From the NCBI GenBank assembly GCA_035548515.1, contig DASZSW010000037.1, forward strand, positions 133,964 to 197,963: DNA of 64,000 bases. Reading direction: 5' to 3'. The stretch is from DASZQY01 sp035548515. GTDB lineage: Bacteria; Pseudomonadota; Alphaproteobacteria; Rhizobiales; Kaistiaceae. Every line of letters starts with the position of its first letter. Within the stretch, counting starts at the first letter, position 1. Below, piece by piece: positions 52,950 to 60,923 of the stretch. The translations under genes were made by a program, and so were the position numbers. The notes beneath the pieces are model-generated. The model saw only the letters and a program-made list of their open reading frames with translations, ran no database searches and had not been told where the DNA came from.

Positions 52950-53307
52950 GCTGAAACCTTCTCGGGCGCGGCTCTTACCAGACGGACGCGCCGGCAGGAA
53001 GGCGCGAATCTGGGGCTGGCCCATCGTGGTTTTGCCATCGCGGCCGTGCCTTTTCGTCCGGGCTACCCCTCCCCAAAATCGCTGCGCGATTTTGACCCTC
53101 CCGCAAGGGGAGGGTTCATGCGCTTCGTCGTTCGCGTGAACATTCCAGCGCGTGGGCCTCCCTTGCGGGAGGGCCGAAACTGCGAAGCAGTTTCGGGGAG
53201 GGGTTACCACGCTGGAGGTCGAACGCGACCAGTTCCTGGCTCCGACCTCAACCGAGGCAAAGAGGGCCTCCATTGATTTCCAATATAATGGATGTTATTC
53301 TTATTTC
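52950..53307. other. 358-base noncoding region with facing palindromic elements
   Basis: Between lepA and the XRE gene. Element 1 (53065-53114) holds ACCCCTCCCC, the palindrome AAAATCGCTGCGCGATTTT, then CCCTCCCGCAAGGGGAGGG. Element 2 (about 53157-53215) holds CCTCCCTTGCGGGAGGG, the palindrome GAAACTGCGAAGCAGTTTC, then GGGGAGGGGT. The two face each other, forming a large imperfect inverted repeat. They look like members of a dispersed palindromic family. The XRE promoter lies at the right end. Confidence 0.75.
53284..53289 (+). promoter_or_regulatory. -10 box of the XRE-cupin gene
   Basis: A perfect TATAAT at 53284-53289 lies 18 bases before the ATG at 53308, in an unusually A/T-rich patch. 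I see no good -35 at the right spacing, so an activator or an extended -10 may be needed. The leader would be only about 12 bases long. Confidence 0.45.
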
Positions 53308-53886
53308 ATGGATGATCCAACCACAGCCCAGATCGACCGTGACATCGGCGACCGAATCCGTGGGCTTCGCGGCGACGCGAAATTGACCCTTGAGGCGCTG
53401 GCGGAGCGCTCCGGCGTCAGCCGCGCCATGCTGTCGCGGATCGAGCGTGGCGAATCGAGCCCGACCGCGCAGTTGCTCAACCGCGTCTGCGCCGGCCTGG
53501 GCGTCACGCTCTCCGCATTGTTCGCTTCTGCTGCACCCGCCACGTCGCCGCTCCGCCGCCGCGTGGAGCAAGCGACCTGGACAGATCCCGGCGTCGGCTA
53601 CGCGCGCCGCGTTGTGTCGCCCGACAACACGGGCTCGGCCTCCGAGATTGTGGAGGTCGAGTTTCCGGCGAGCACCGACGTGTCGTTCGCGCAATCGCGT
53701 TTCGCCGGTGTCGACCAGCACGTCGTCGTTCTTGCGGGAACGATGGAGATGACCGTCGACGACAAGACCTACCGCCTCGAGAAGGGGGACTGCCTGTACA
53801 TGCGTCTCGATCAATCGATCCGTTTCCACAACCCGACACAGAAAGCGGCACGCTACTTCGTCGTGCTGTCGCGGGGTGCCCGATGA
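53308..53886 (+). CDS. XRE family regulator with C-terminal cupin
   Basis: 192 residues from the ATG at 53308. The HTH spans about 12-68 (IRGLRGDAKLTLEALAERSG, then VSRAMLSRIERGESSPTAQLL). A cupin barrel at about 115-185 (VDQHVVVLAGTMEMTVDDKTYRLEKGDCLYM, in parts) probably binds a small ligand. Such regulators often control amino-acid or polyamine metabolism or a neighbouring transferase. It overlaps the GNAT gene by ATGA, so it likely regulates its own operon. Confidence 0.93.
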   Translation: MDDPTTAQIDRDIGDRIRGLRGDAKLTLEALAERSGVSRAMLSRIERGESSPTAQLLNRVCAGLGVTLSALFASAAPATSPLRRRVEQATWTDPGVGYARRVVSPDNTGSASEIVEVEFPASTDVSFAQSRFAGVDQHVVVLAGTMEMTVDDKTYRLEKGDCLYMRLDQSIRFHNPTQKAARYFVVLSRGAR

Positions 53887-54419
53887 ACGTGCGTGTACTG
53901 ACGCCCGCGGAGGTGCGCGAGAAGGTGCCAGAGCTCGCCGCGATCCTCGCCGACTGTGTCGCGGGCGGCGCTTCGGTCAGCTTCATGGCGCCCTACACGG
54001 AAAACGATGCGCGCGGCTTCTTCGAACGTATCGCCGACGCGGCTGAGAAAGGCATGGTCAGCGTGCTCGTTGCCGAGATCGATGGCGTGGCGATGGGCAC
54101 CGTGCAAGTCGCCTACGACATGCCGCCCAACCAGCCGCACCGCGGCGATATCCGCAAGCTGCTGGTGCACCGCAAGGCGCGGCGGCGCGGCCTCGCGCGT
54201 GCCCTGATGATCGCGGCGGAGAAGGAGGCGGCAGCGCGCGGACGCCCGCTTCTCGTGCTGGATACCGCCAGCGACGGCGCCGAGCGCCTCTACACGGATC
54301 TCGGCTGGCAGCGCGTCGGCGTCATTCCCGACTACGCGCTGCTGCCGGGTGGCGGTTACTGCGACACAATCTATTTCTACAAGCGCGTGGGGCCGCTGCC
54401 GCGGGCGAACATCCGCTGA
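53883..54419 (+). CDS. GNAT family N-acetyltransferase
   Basis: 178 residues. Acetyl-CoA-binding motif A is IRKLLVHRKARRRGLARALMIAAE (in parts) at about 97-118, with the RxxGLA signature, followed by LLVLDTASDGAERLYTDLGW. The substrate is unknown; the C-terminal YCDTIYFYKRV is typical of amine acetyltransferases. It is translationally coupled to the XRE-cupin regulator. Its 3' end overlaps the convergent glycosyltransferase gene by 43 bases. Confidence 0.93.
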   Translation: MNVRVLTPAEVREKVPELAAILADCVAGGASVSFMAPYTENDARGFFERIADAAEKGMVSVLVAEIDGVAMGTVQVAYDMPPNQPHRGDIRKLLVHRKARRRGLARALMIAAEKEAAARGRPLLVLDTASDGAERLYTDLGWQRVGVIPDYALLPGGGYCDTIYFYKRVGPLPRANIR

Positions 54420-55204
54420 AACCGGCCCGGGCGCGGGGTTGGCGGCACAATGATTGGGCTCGCGCTCCCGGAAAGCCGTCGCCACGCTTCGCCCCAGGCA
54501 GCCGCGTCGCTCACCAACGCCAGTAGAGCCTTGCTCTCGCGACCACGCTCGGCGTCGCTGAGATTGGGGCCGATGTGCGTGTGCGTGCATACTGCGGTGG
54601 CGAAGGGGGCGCTTCGCGCGCGGCACCATGGCTCCGCGAGAAACTGACGCCAGAGATAGAGGTCGGCCCAAGGGCAGTTCACGGGCGGCGCCCAGCCGAT
54701 GTTGAGGCGTCGGTAGGCCGCGAGGGTGTGGCCGGCGGAGGTCATGTCGAAAAGGTTGAACGGCGGATCGACGAGCATCCGCGCGCGCATCGTCTGGTCG
54801 CTCAGATCGGACGGTATCCAGAAGAGCCGCCGCTCCGCGTTCACGCCGATATGGTTTGTGTTGGCGAAGTCGGCGCCGTTGAGCAACAGCGCCATCGTCG
54901 CCAGGTGGTTCGGCGCCCACACATCGTCGTCGCCCAGGTAGGCGACGAAGTCGCCGCTGGCTTCCGCAAGCGCCGCGTGGCGATGGCGCTCGCCCTTCCG
55001 TTCGCCCTTCGGGAAATCGAAGACGCGAATGCGGCTGTCGGCAGCCGCGAACTCGCCGATTGTTCTGCGCATTTCGTCGCCAACGCCGTCGGCAACGATG
55101 AACAGCTCAAAGTCGCCAAAGGTCTGCGCGCGGACGCTCTCCACCGCGTAGCGAATTGGAGTTACGTGGTTGTGCGTCGGTATAAGGACGGTCGCAACGG
55201 GCAC
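54377..55204 (-). CDS. family 2 glycosyltransferase
   Basis: 275 residues. The GT-A fold opening VATVLIPTHNHVTPIRYAVESVRAQT and the metal-binding YLGDDDVWAPNHL are typical of family 2 transferases. It transfers a sugar from a nucleotide donor in polysaccharide or glycoprotein synthesis; the acceptor is unknown. The RmlC-like gene lies 3 bases upstream, so the pair probably works on surface sugars. The C-terminus overlaps the GNAT gene on the other strand. Confidence 0.92.
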   Translation of the reverse strand: MPVATVLIPTHNHVTPIRYAVESVRAQTFGDFELFIVADGVGDEMRRTIGEFAAADSRIRVFDFPKGERKGERHRHAALAEASGDFVAYLGDDDVWAPNHLATMALLLNGADFANTNHIGVNAERRLFWIPSDLSDQTMRARMLVDPPFNLFDMTSAGHTLAAYRRLNIGWAPPVNCPWADLYLWRQFLAEPWCRARSAPFATAVCTHTHIGPNLSDAERGRESKALLALVSDAAAWGEAWRRLSGSASPIIVPPTPRPGRFQRMFARGSGPTRL

Positions 55205-55207
55205 GGC

Positions 55208-55786
55208 TTACCAGCCGGGCGCGCTACCGAACGAATACGGGATCAGCGGCGAGTTCGGCGGCAGGCGCAGCTTGTCGGGATTCTCGTGGTTGTAGGGCGC
55301 CGTCGGGAAGTCGAGCAGGAGCGAATCCTTCGTCCCGATGTTCTGCTGGGCGTGCCAGACGAAGCGCGGAATGTTCATGACCCGGCGATTGTATTCGCTG
55401 AGCACGATCTTGCAGACCTCGCCGTAGGTCGAGGACTCCGGGCGCGGATCGTAAAGCACGATCAGTACCTCGCCGGAGAGGACCATGTAGCGGTCCTCGT
55501 GACCCTGGTGCAGCCCCCAGCCCTTCACGTAGCCGGGCCGGATCGTGCAGACATGGGCGAAGACGAGCGGATCGGGATGCCAGCCCCAGCGCGGATCGTA
55601 GAGCTCAACCACGCTGCCGCGCTCGTCGATGTGCGTCGGTATTTCGTAGAAGCTGACCCCTTCCGTTAGGCGGCCGACGACCTTTCCCTGCGCCGTCACC
55701 GTCGCCTCATCGCGGCGCGCGGCGGCCATGGTTTCATCGAGAATGGACGGTGTCGCCACATCAGGCAGTGGGGCATGCAGATTCAT
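55208..55786 (-). CDS. dTDP-4-dehydrorhamnose 3,5-epimerase-like protein
   Basis: 192 residues. The RmlC cupin is recognised by the segment IRPGYVKGWGLHQGHEDRYMVLSGEVLIVLYDPR (in parts) and by NIPRFVWHAQQNIG. RmlC enzymes epimerise a nucleotide-linked keto sugar on the way to rhamnose. Here the usual N-terminal DxRG-type motif reads DERGSVVELYDPRWG. It may be a variant with another substrate, since no rmlA, rmlB or rmlD is nearby. It is coupled to the glycosyltransferase. Confidence 0.86.
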   Translation of the reverse strand: MNLHAPLPDVATPSILDETMAAARRDEATVTAQGKVVGRLTEGVSFYEIPTHIDERGSVVELYDPRWGWHPDPLVFAHVCTIRPGYVKGWGLHQGHEDRYMVLSGEVLIVLYDPRPESSTYGEVCKIVLSEYNRRVMNIPRFVWHAQQNIGTKDSLLLDFPTAPYNHENPDKLRLPPNSPLIPYSFGSAPGW

Positions 55787-55881
55787 GACGCGTTACTCCG
55801 GTCGAGGCCCATGTCGGACAATAGATGTCGACAGGCTCGCGCCGTCGTCCAAAATCACGATGCGGGGGAAACAGTGGAAAA

Positions 55882-56730
55882 CTATTCGGCGGCTTCGTCG
55901 GCGTCTTCGACGTCGACCGCCTTCAATTCGTCCAGCCGCGGCATGGCCATGATGTTGTAGCCGCTGTCGACATAGTGGATCTCGCCGGTGACCGCCGAGC
56001 CCATGTCGGAAAGCAGGTACAACGCCGTATTCCCGATCTCTTCGATGGTGACCGTGCGGCGGAGCGGCGCGTTGCGCTTCTGGTAGTTGAACATCAGCCG
56101 CGCGTCGGAAACACCAGAGCCGGCGAGCGTGCGCACCGGGCCGGCGGAAATCGCGTTGACGCGGACATTGTCGCCGCCGAAATCCACGGCGAGGTAGCGC
56201 ACCGAAGCTTCGAGCGCGGCCTTGGCGACGCCCATCACGTTGTAGTTGGGCATCACGCGCACGGAGCCCCCGTAAGTGAGCGTCACCAGCGATCCGCCCT
56301 TTCTCATCAGCGGGGCGGCAAGCTTCGCGACCTCGGTGAAGGAGAAACACGAGATCAGCATCGTGTGGGTGAAGTTGTCGCGCGAGGTGTTGGCGTAGCG
56401 GCCCTTCAGCTCGTTCTTGTCGGAGAAGGCGATGGCGTGCACCACGAAGTCGATGCCATCCCAGCGCCGCGCGATAGCGCCGAACACCGACGACAGCGAT
56501 TGCGGATCGGCCGAGTCCGGTGGCAGGCCGACGTCGCACGGCAGCACGAAATCCGATCCGACGGACTTCGCCAGCGGCTTGACGCGCTTGGCGAGTTGCT
56601 CGGTCTGGTAAGTGAAGGCGAGTTCGGCGCCCTCGCCGGCGAGACGCTTGGCGATGCCCCACGCGATCGAATGATCGTTGGCGACGCCCATGACGAGGCC
56701 CCGCTTCCCGGACATCAGACCACTGGACAT
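55882..56730 (-). CDS. fabI: enoyl-[acyl-carrier-protein] reductase (NADH)
   Basis: 282 residues. Tyr153, Tyr163 and Lys170 fit the FabI catalytic pattern (TLTYGGSVRVMPNYNVMGVAK, in parts). The N-terminal GLVMGVANDHSIAWGIAKRL is the NAD-binding segment of the FabI group. It reduces the trans-2 double bond in the last step of fatty acid elongation. It follows fabB in the same direction with a 36-base gap, forming the fabA-fabB-fabI unit next to irr. FabI forms are the target of triclosan. Confidence 0.97.
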   Translation of the reverse strand: MSSGLMSGKRGLVMGVANDHSIAWGIAKRLAGEGAELAFTYQTEQLAKRVKPLAKSVGSDFVLPCDVGLPPDSADPQSLSSVFGAIARRWDGIDFVVHAIAFSDKNELKGRYANTSRDNFTHTMLISCFSFTEVAKLAAPLMRKGGSLVTLTYGGSVRVMPNYNVMGVAKAALEASVRYLAVDFGGDNVRVNAISAGPVRTLAGSGVSDARLMFNYQKRNAPLRRTVTIEEIGNTALYLLSDMGSAVTGEIHYVDSGYNIMAMPRLDELKAVDVEDADEAAE

Positions 56731-56766
56731 CTGAACCCGTCTCCCCCCGGAGGCAGTCCGGTTACT

Positions 56767-57990
56767 CTAGCCGTTATAGCGCTGCAGAACGAGCGTCGCA
56801 TTGGTTCCGCCGAAGCCGAACGAGTTCGACAGCACGGTGTTCACTTCCACATTATCAATGCGCTTGCGGACAATCGGCATGTCGGCAAAGGCCGGATCGA
56901 GCTCGTCGATGTTGGCGCTTTCGCAGATGAAGCCGTTGTTCATCATCAGCAGCGAGTAGATGGTTTCCTGCACGCCGGTAGCGCCCAGCGAGTGGCCGGT
57001 CAGCGACTTGGTCGCCGAAATCGGCGGGGCCTTTTCGCCTGAGCCGAAGACGCGGCGGATGGCGTCGATCTCGGGGGCATCGCCCGCCGGAGTCGATGTG
57101 GCGTGGGGGTTGATGTAGTCGACCTTGTCGTGGACGTTCTGCAGCGCGAGCCGCATGCAGCGCTCAGCGCCCTCGCCTGACGGCAGCACCATATCGAAGC
57201 CATCCGAGGTCGCGCCATAGCCGACCACCTCGCCGTAGATGCGCGCGCCGCGCGCCTTGGCGTGCTCCAGTTCCTCGAGCACAACCACGCCGGCGCCGCC
57301 GGCAATGACGAAGCCGTCGCGGTTGGCGTCGTATGCACGCGAAGCCTTCGCCGGCGTGTCGTTGTAGTGCGTCGACATCGCGCCCATGGCGTCGAACAGC
57401 GACGACATGGTCCAGTCGAGGTCCTCGCAGCCGCCGGCAAACATGACGTCCTGCTTGCCCATCTGGATCATCTCGGCGGCGTTGCCGATGCAGTGCGACG
57501 ATGTCGAGCAGGCCGACGAAATTGAGTAGCTGACGCCCTTGATCTTGAACCATGTCGACAGTGTCGCCGATGCGGTGGACGACATCGCCTTCGGCACCGC
57601 GAACGGGCCGACGCGCTTCGGTCCCTTCTCGCGCGTGATGTCCGCGGCCTCGACGATCGTGCGTGTGGACGGGCCGCCCGAACCCATGATGATGCCGGTG
57701 CGGATGCTGGAAATCTCGCTCGCCTCGAGACCGGAATCCTGGATCGCCTGGTCCATGGCGACGTGGTTCCAGGCGGTGCCGCGGCCGTGGAAGCGCATGG
57801 CGCGCCGGTCGATCATCGTCGACGGATCGAGCTGAGGCGCGCCCTGCACGCGACAGCGGAACCCGAGCTTGGCGTACTCCTCGGCAAAGGAGATGCCGGA
57901 CTTCGCCTCGCGCAGCGACGCCACCACTTCCTGCGTGGAGTTGCCGATCGAGGAGACGATGCCCATGCCGGTGACAACGACGCGCTTCAT
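56767..57990 (-). CDS. fabB: beta-ketoacyl-ACP synthase I
   Basis: 407 residues. The catalytic triad is Cys161 (SSACSTSSH), His296 (NPHATSTPAGD) and His333 (KSLTGHSLGATG). FabB condenses malonyl-ACP with acyl-ACP and, with FabA, makes unsaturated fatty acids anaerobically. The C-terminal NSFGFGGTNATLVL is the conserved end. It stands between fabA and fabI, all in the minus direction, as in other Hyphomicrobiales. The length is normal. Confidence 0.97.
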   Translation of the reverse strand: MKRVVVTGMGIVSSIGNSTQEVVASLREAKSGISFAEEYAKLGFRCRVQGAPQLDPSTMIDRRAMRFHGRGTAWNHVAMDQAIQDSGLEASEISSIRTGIIMGSGGPSTRTIVEAADITREKGPKRVGPFAVPKAMSSTASATLSTWFKIKGVSYSISSACSTSSHCIGNAAEMIQMGKQDVMFAGGCEDLDWTMSSLFDAMGAMSTHYNDTPAKASRAYDANRDGFVIAGGAGVVVLEELEHAKARGARIYGEVVGYGATSDGFDMVLPSGEGAERCMRLALQNVHDKVDYINPHATSTPAGDAPEIDAIRRVFGSGEKAPPISATKSLTGHSLGATGVQETIYSLLMMNNGFICESANIDELDPAFADMPIVRKRIDNVEVNTVLSNSFGFGGTNATLVLQRYNG

Positions 57991-58031
57991 GTCTCAAGCT
58001 TCCTCATAGCGCCGGCCGAACGAAGCTGCGG

Positions 58032-58583
58032 CTAGCCGCCAACCGGCTCTGCCGCGCCCTGGAAAAGGCCGACCTTCAGATCCTTCGCCTGGTAGATGGT
58101 GTTTCCATCGACCTTCATCCAGCCGTCGCCGATGCCCAGCACCAGCTTGGAACGCAGGACCCGTTTCACCTCAATGCCGTATTCGATCAGCTTCGCCGTC
58201 GGGAGGACCATCCCTGAAAACTTCACCTCGCCGGCCTGGAGCGCCCGGCCCCTGCCCTGCCCGCCCAGCCAGCCCAGGAAAAAGCCCAGCATCTGCCACA
58301 GTGCGTCGAGGCCAAGGCAGCCCGGCATGACCGGATCGCCCTTGAAGTGGCAGGCGAAGAACCAGAGGTCGGGCTTAACGTCGAGCTCCGCCCGGACGTG
58401 ACCCTTGCCGTGGACGCCGCCGCCCTCGCCGATCGTCGTGATGCGATCGAACATCAGCATCGGCGGGAGCGGAAGTTGCGCGTTGCCCGGCCCGAACAGT
58501 TCGCCGCGGCCGCAGGAGAGCAGCGCCTCATAGTCGAAGGCGTTCGCCCGCGTGTCCGTCGTATCAGGCATGGCCAGTGTCAT
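58032..58583 (-). CDS. fabA: 3-hydroxyacyl-[acyl-carrier-protein] dehydratase/isomerase
   Basis: 183 residues from the ATG at 58583 (58571 is an alternative). Catalytic His79 (FFACHFKGDPVMPG) and Asp93 (LGLDALWQ) match E. coli His70/Asp84 with a constant offset of nine. It dehydrates beta-hydroxyacyl-ACP and isomerises the 10-carbon intermediate, the branch point for unsaturated fatty acids. It starts the fabA-fabB-fabI row and is divergent from irr. Confidence 0.97.
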   Translation of the reverse strand: MTLAMPDTTDTRANAFDYEALLSCGRGELFGPGNAQLPLPPMLMFDRITTIGEGGGVHGKGHVRAELDVKPDLWFFACHFKGDPVMPGCLGLDALWQMLGFFLGWLGGQGRGRALQAGEVKFSGMVLPTAKLIEYGIEVKRVLRSKLVLGIGDGWMKVDGNTIYQAKDLKVGLFQGAAEPVGG

Positions 58584-58785
58584 CCGTCCCCACGTGTCCC
58601 GATAGTGTGCCGCCTGCCTCTGGCCGGAATCCGGCCTAGTTCGCCCTATTAACATAGCATCCGGTTCCTCGCCACAAAGGGGCGCGGTGGTTGCACCTCG
58701 AGATTGCGAGGCTGTGGGCGAACGAACCGTCAGCCGCAAAGCCTTGCTTTCCGCCGTTGTGAACGGCACAAGGAGACGGGTTTCG

Positions 58786-58814
58786 TTGCCTAGGCGGCGT
58801 CGCCCACCTATACT
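58786..58814 (+). promoter_or_regulatory. probable irr promoter
   Basis: TTGCCT (58786-58791) and TATACT (58809-58814) are separated by exactly 17 bases and lie 64 bases before the irr ATG. Just downstream is a CAGCGTATACGG stretch that may be part of an operator. This is the best sigma-70-like promoter in the window. Confidence 0.6.
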
Positions 58815-58878
58815 TTCAGCGTATACGGTCGCCCCGAGACACCGGCGCCTTGAACGCCGGCAGTTAAGAAAGACGACG

Positions 58879-59322
58879 ATGAACCACGAAACGATGCATG
58901 CCCCGGTCGTAACGCGACCGGAAATTCGCGCGATGCTGCGCAAGTCGGGTCTCAGGCCCACGCGCCAGCGCGTCGCCCTCGCCGAGATCCTCTTCGCCCG
59001 CGGCAACCGGCACATCAGCGCCGAGAGCCTCCACGACGAGGCGACGGTGGACAAAGTGCCGGTGTCGCTCGCGACGATCTACAACACGTTGCACCAGTTC
59101 ACCGAAGCCGGGCTGCTGCGCGAGGTCGCGGTCGACGGGTCGAAGACGTACTTCGACACGAACATCGGCGATCACCACCACTTCTTCGTCGAAGATTCGA
59201 ACGAGGTGATCGATATCCCGGAAGGCGAAATGGGCGTCGGCCGCGTGCCGACTCCGCCGCCAGGCTATGAGATCAGCCGCATCGACGTGGTCGTAAGGCT
59301 CCGCCGTATCCGGCGGGACTAG
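58879..59322 (+). CDS. irr: iron response regulator (Fur family)
   Basis: 147 residues from the ATG at 58879. The winged helix runs over about 16-85 (IRAMLRKSGLRPTRQRVALAEILF, then SLATIYNTLHQFTEAGLLREV). The metal- or haem-binding triple His is at 99-101 (GDHHHFFVE). The protein contains no Cys, so the N-terminal haem-regulatory Cys-Pro motif of Bradyrhizobium Irr is absent, as in Rhizobium-type Irr. Irr represses or activates iron genes under iron limitation. The neighbouring fabA is a conserved partner in Hyphomicrobiales. Confidence 0.93.
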   Translation: MNHETMHAPVVTRPEIRAMLRKSGLRPTRQRVALAEILFARGNRHISAESLHDEATVDKVPVSLATIYNTLHQFTEAGLLREVAVDGSKTYFDTNIGDHHHFFVEDSNEVIDIPEGEMGVGRVPTPPPGYEISRIDVVVRLRRIRRD

Positions 59323-59337
59323 GGAACGTTCCTAGTC
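59317..59337. other. palindrome spanning both stop codons of irr and the SH3 gene
   Basis: GACTAG, then the perfect palindrome GGAACGTTCC, then TAGTC; the arms GACTA and TAGTC pair with a single G bulge. The TAG stops of irr (59320-59322) and of the convergent SH3 gene (59334-59332) lie inside it. It could stop transcription from both sides, although no T-run is present. Confidence 0.5.
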
Positions 59338-59910
59338 GACCGCCTCGCCGGGATAAACGCCCCACAACTGTGTCTGCTCGATCCAGCCGGAGAAGCCCGT
59401 GCCCGATAGATCGCACCAGCCGCTGCGGCATTTGTCGACGGCGGCTTCGACTCCGGGCTGGAGATAGGCTGTGACTGCCGCGTTGGCGGTGCCTCCAGCG
59501 CGAAGCGGCAGCGGATCGCCGCTCGCCCACGGCGTCACGATCGCGGTGCGCTTGGCGGAAAGCAGGGAGTGGAATACCCAGCCCATTTGGCCATCGGAAT
59601 CGCGGATGCGGCGCCAGGTGTCGAACTCCTGGATCACCTCGACGGGCAGGGCCGAGCGGGTGAATACCCACGCAACCTTGTAATCCTCGCCCGGGCCGAC
59701 GCGAACGTTCACGCGTCCCGCCTTCAGGCTGACAAATCGTGGCAGCGGGAGACCGCTTTTGCCGATGGTGACGGCGGGGTCAGGCGTCTCGTTCTGCACC
59801 GGCGCCGACGGGGGCGAGAGGACGGCCGCGTGGCCACCCTCGAGCATGAAAATCGCCCCGCCCGCCACGCTCACGACGACGGCCAGCGCCGCCAGTCCCC
59901 TGCCGAGCAT
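59332..59910 (-). CDS. SH3 domain-containing exported protein
   Basis: 192 residues from the ATG at 59910. A hydrophobic N-terminus (LGRGLAALAVVVSVAGGAIFML) acts as signal or anchor. Two bacterial SH3-like units follow: VNVRVGPGEDYKVAWVF with WRRIRDSDGQMGWVFHSLL, and AYLQPGVEAAVDKCRSGWCDLSGTGFSGWIEQTQLWG (in parts). Such proteins act in the periplasm on the cell wall or in protein contacts. It converges on irr with only 9 bases between the stops, a pairing I know from Hyphomicrobiales. Confidence 0.88.
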   Translation of the reverse strand: MLGRGLAALAVVVSVAGGAIFMLEGGHAAVLSPPSAPVQNETPDPAVTIGKSGLPLPRFVSLKAGRVNVRVGPGEDYKVAWVFTRSALPVEVIQEFDTWRRIRDSDGQMGWVFHSLLSAKRTAIVTPWASGDPLPLRAGGTANAAVTAYLQPGVEAAVDKCRSGWCDLSGTGFSGWIEQTQLWGVYPGEAVD

Positions 59911-60039
59911 ACGCCCCGCTCCCGATACGCAACCCGTACACACCCCGAAGGGCTGACTATGGGGAACGGCGGGTTAAGACGCGGTCAACGAAGCGATAAT
60001 CGAGACGTTCCTTATTGGCACGGGCCGCCGCTTCTTGGC

Positions 60040-60828
60040 TCACGTCGAAACCGGCTCGGTTGTCCCGTTGAGCGGGTTCGCCGGGTTCCAGCGGTACTCG
60101 ACCGTCTCGAAGCGCATGTCGCGCGCGTCCATCAGCAGGAGGCGGCCAACCAGCAATTCGCCGTAGCCGACGATCTCCTTGATTGCCTCCAGCGCCTGCA
60201 GGGCGCCGACAACGCCGACGAGCGCGCCGAGAATTCCCGCCTGTGCGCAGGTGGGCAGCAGACCGTCGGGCGGCGCCTCGGGGAACAGGCAGCGGTAGGT
60301 CGGGTTCGGCGATCCGTCGGCGCCCTTCGCATGTGGCTTCAGTGTCGTCAGCGATCCGTCGAACTGGCCGACGGCGGCGGTGACGAGAGTCTTGCGCGCA
60401 TGGAAACACGCGTCGGAGACGACATAGCGTGTAGCGAAATTATCGGAGCAGTCCAGCACCACATCGTACGCGCCGACGAGCGCCGCAGCGTTGCCGGCGT
60501 CGATGCGCGTCTTGTGAGACTCCACCTTCACGTGCGGATTGAGCCGGGCGATCGCCGCGGCGGCGCTCGCGACCTTCGCGGCGCCCACCGCCGCCGTATC
60601 GTGGATCACCTGGCGCTGGAGATTGGACAGCGACACCACATCGTCGTCGATGACGCCAAGTGTGCCGACGCCCGCGGCGGCGAGATACTGCAACGCGGGT
60701 GCACCCAGGCCTCCGGCGCCCACGACCAGCACCCGCGCCCGCTTCAGACTCTGCTGCCCCGGCCCACCGACGCCCATCAACACGATGTGGCGGGCGTAAC
60801 GCTCGATCTCCTCCGCGGTGAGGTCCAT
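60040..60828 (-). CDS. ThiF/MoeB/HesA family adenylyltransferase
   Basis: 262 residues from the ATG at 60828. The ATP-binding segment VLVVGAGGLGAPALQYLAAAGVG and the catalytic SNLQRQVIH Arg are those of MoeB/ThiF. CxxC zinc pairs are incomplete: a Cys stands in PTYRCLF and another in LPTCAQAG, but the second CxxC of MoeB is missing. It activates the C-terminus of a small sulphur-carrier protein with ATP. No rhodanese domain is fused. MoeB or a HesA-like role cannot be separated here. Confidence 0.9.
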   Translation of the reverse strand: MDLTAEEIERYARHIVLMGVGGPGQQSLKRARVLVVGAGGLGAPALQYLAAAGVGTLGVIDDDVVSLSNLQRQVIHDTAAVGAAKVASAAAAIARLNPHVKVESHKTRIDAGNAAALVGAYDVVLDCSDNFATRYVVSDACFHARKTLVTAAVGQFDGSLTTLKPHAKGADGSPNPTYRCLFPEAPPDGLLPTCAQAGILGALVGVVGALQALEAIKEIVGYGELLVGRLLLMDARDMRFETVEYRWNPANPLNGTTEPVST

Positions 60829-60923
60829 GGCAGCGGAACCTAGCGGCTCATGCCGGAGTTGACGAGGTGCTTGGCGCTCGTCTTGCATTGCTCCCCAAAG
60901 CCAGGCCGCGCCAAGGTTCCTTC

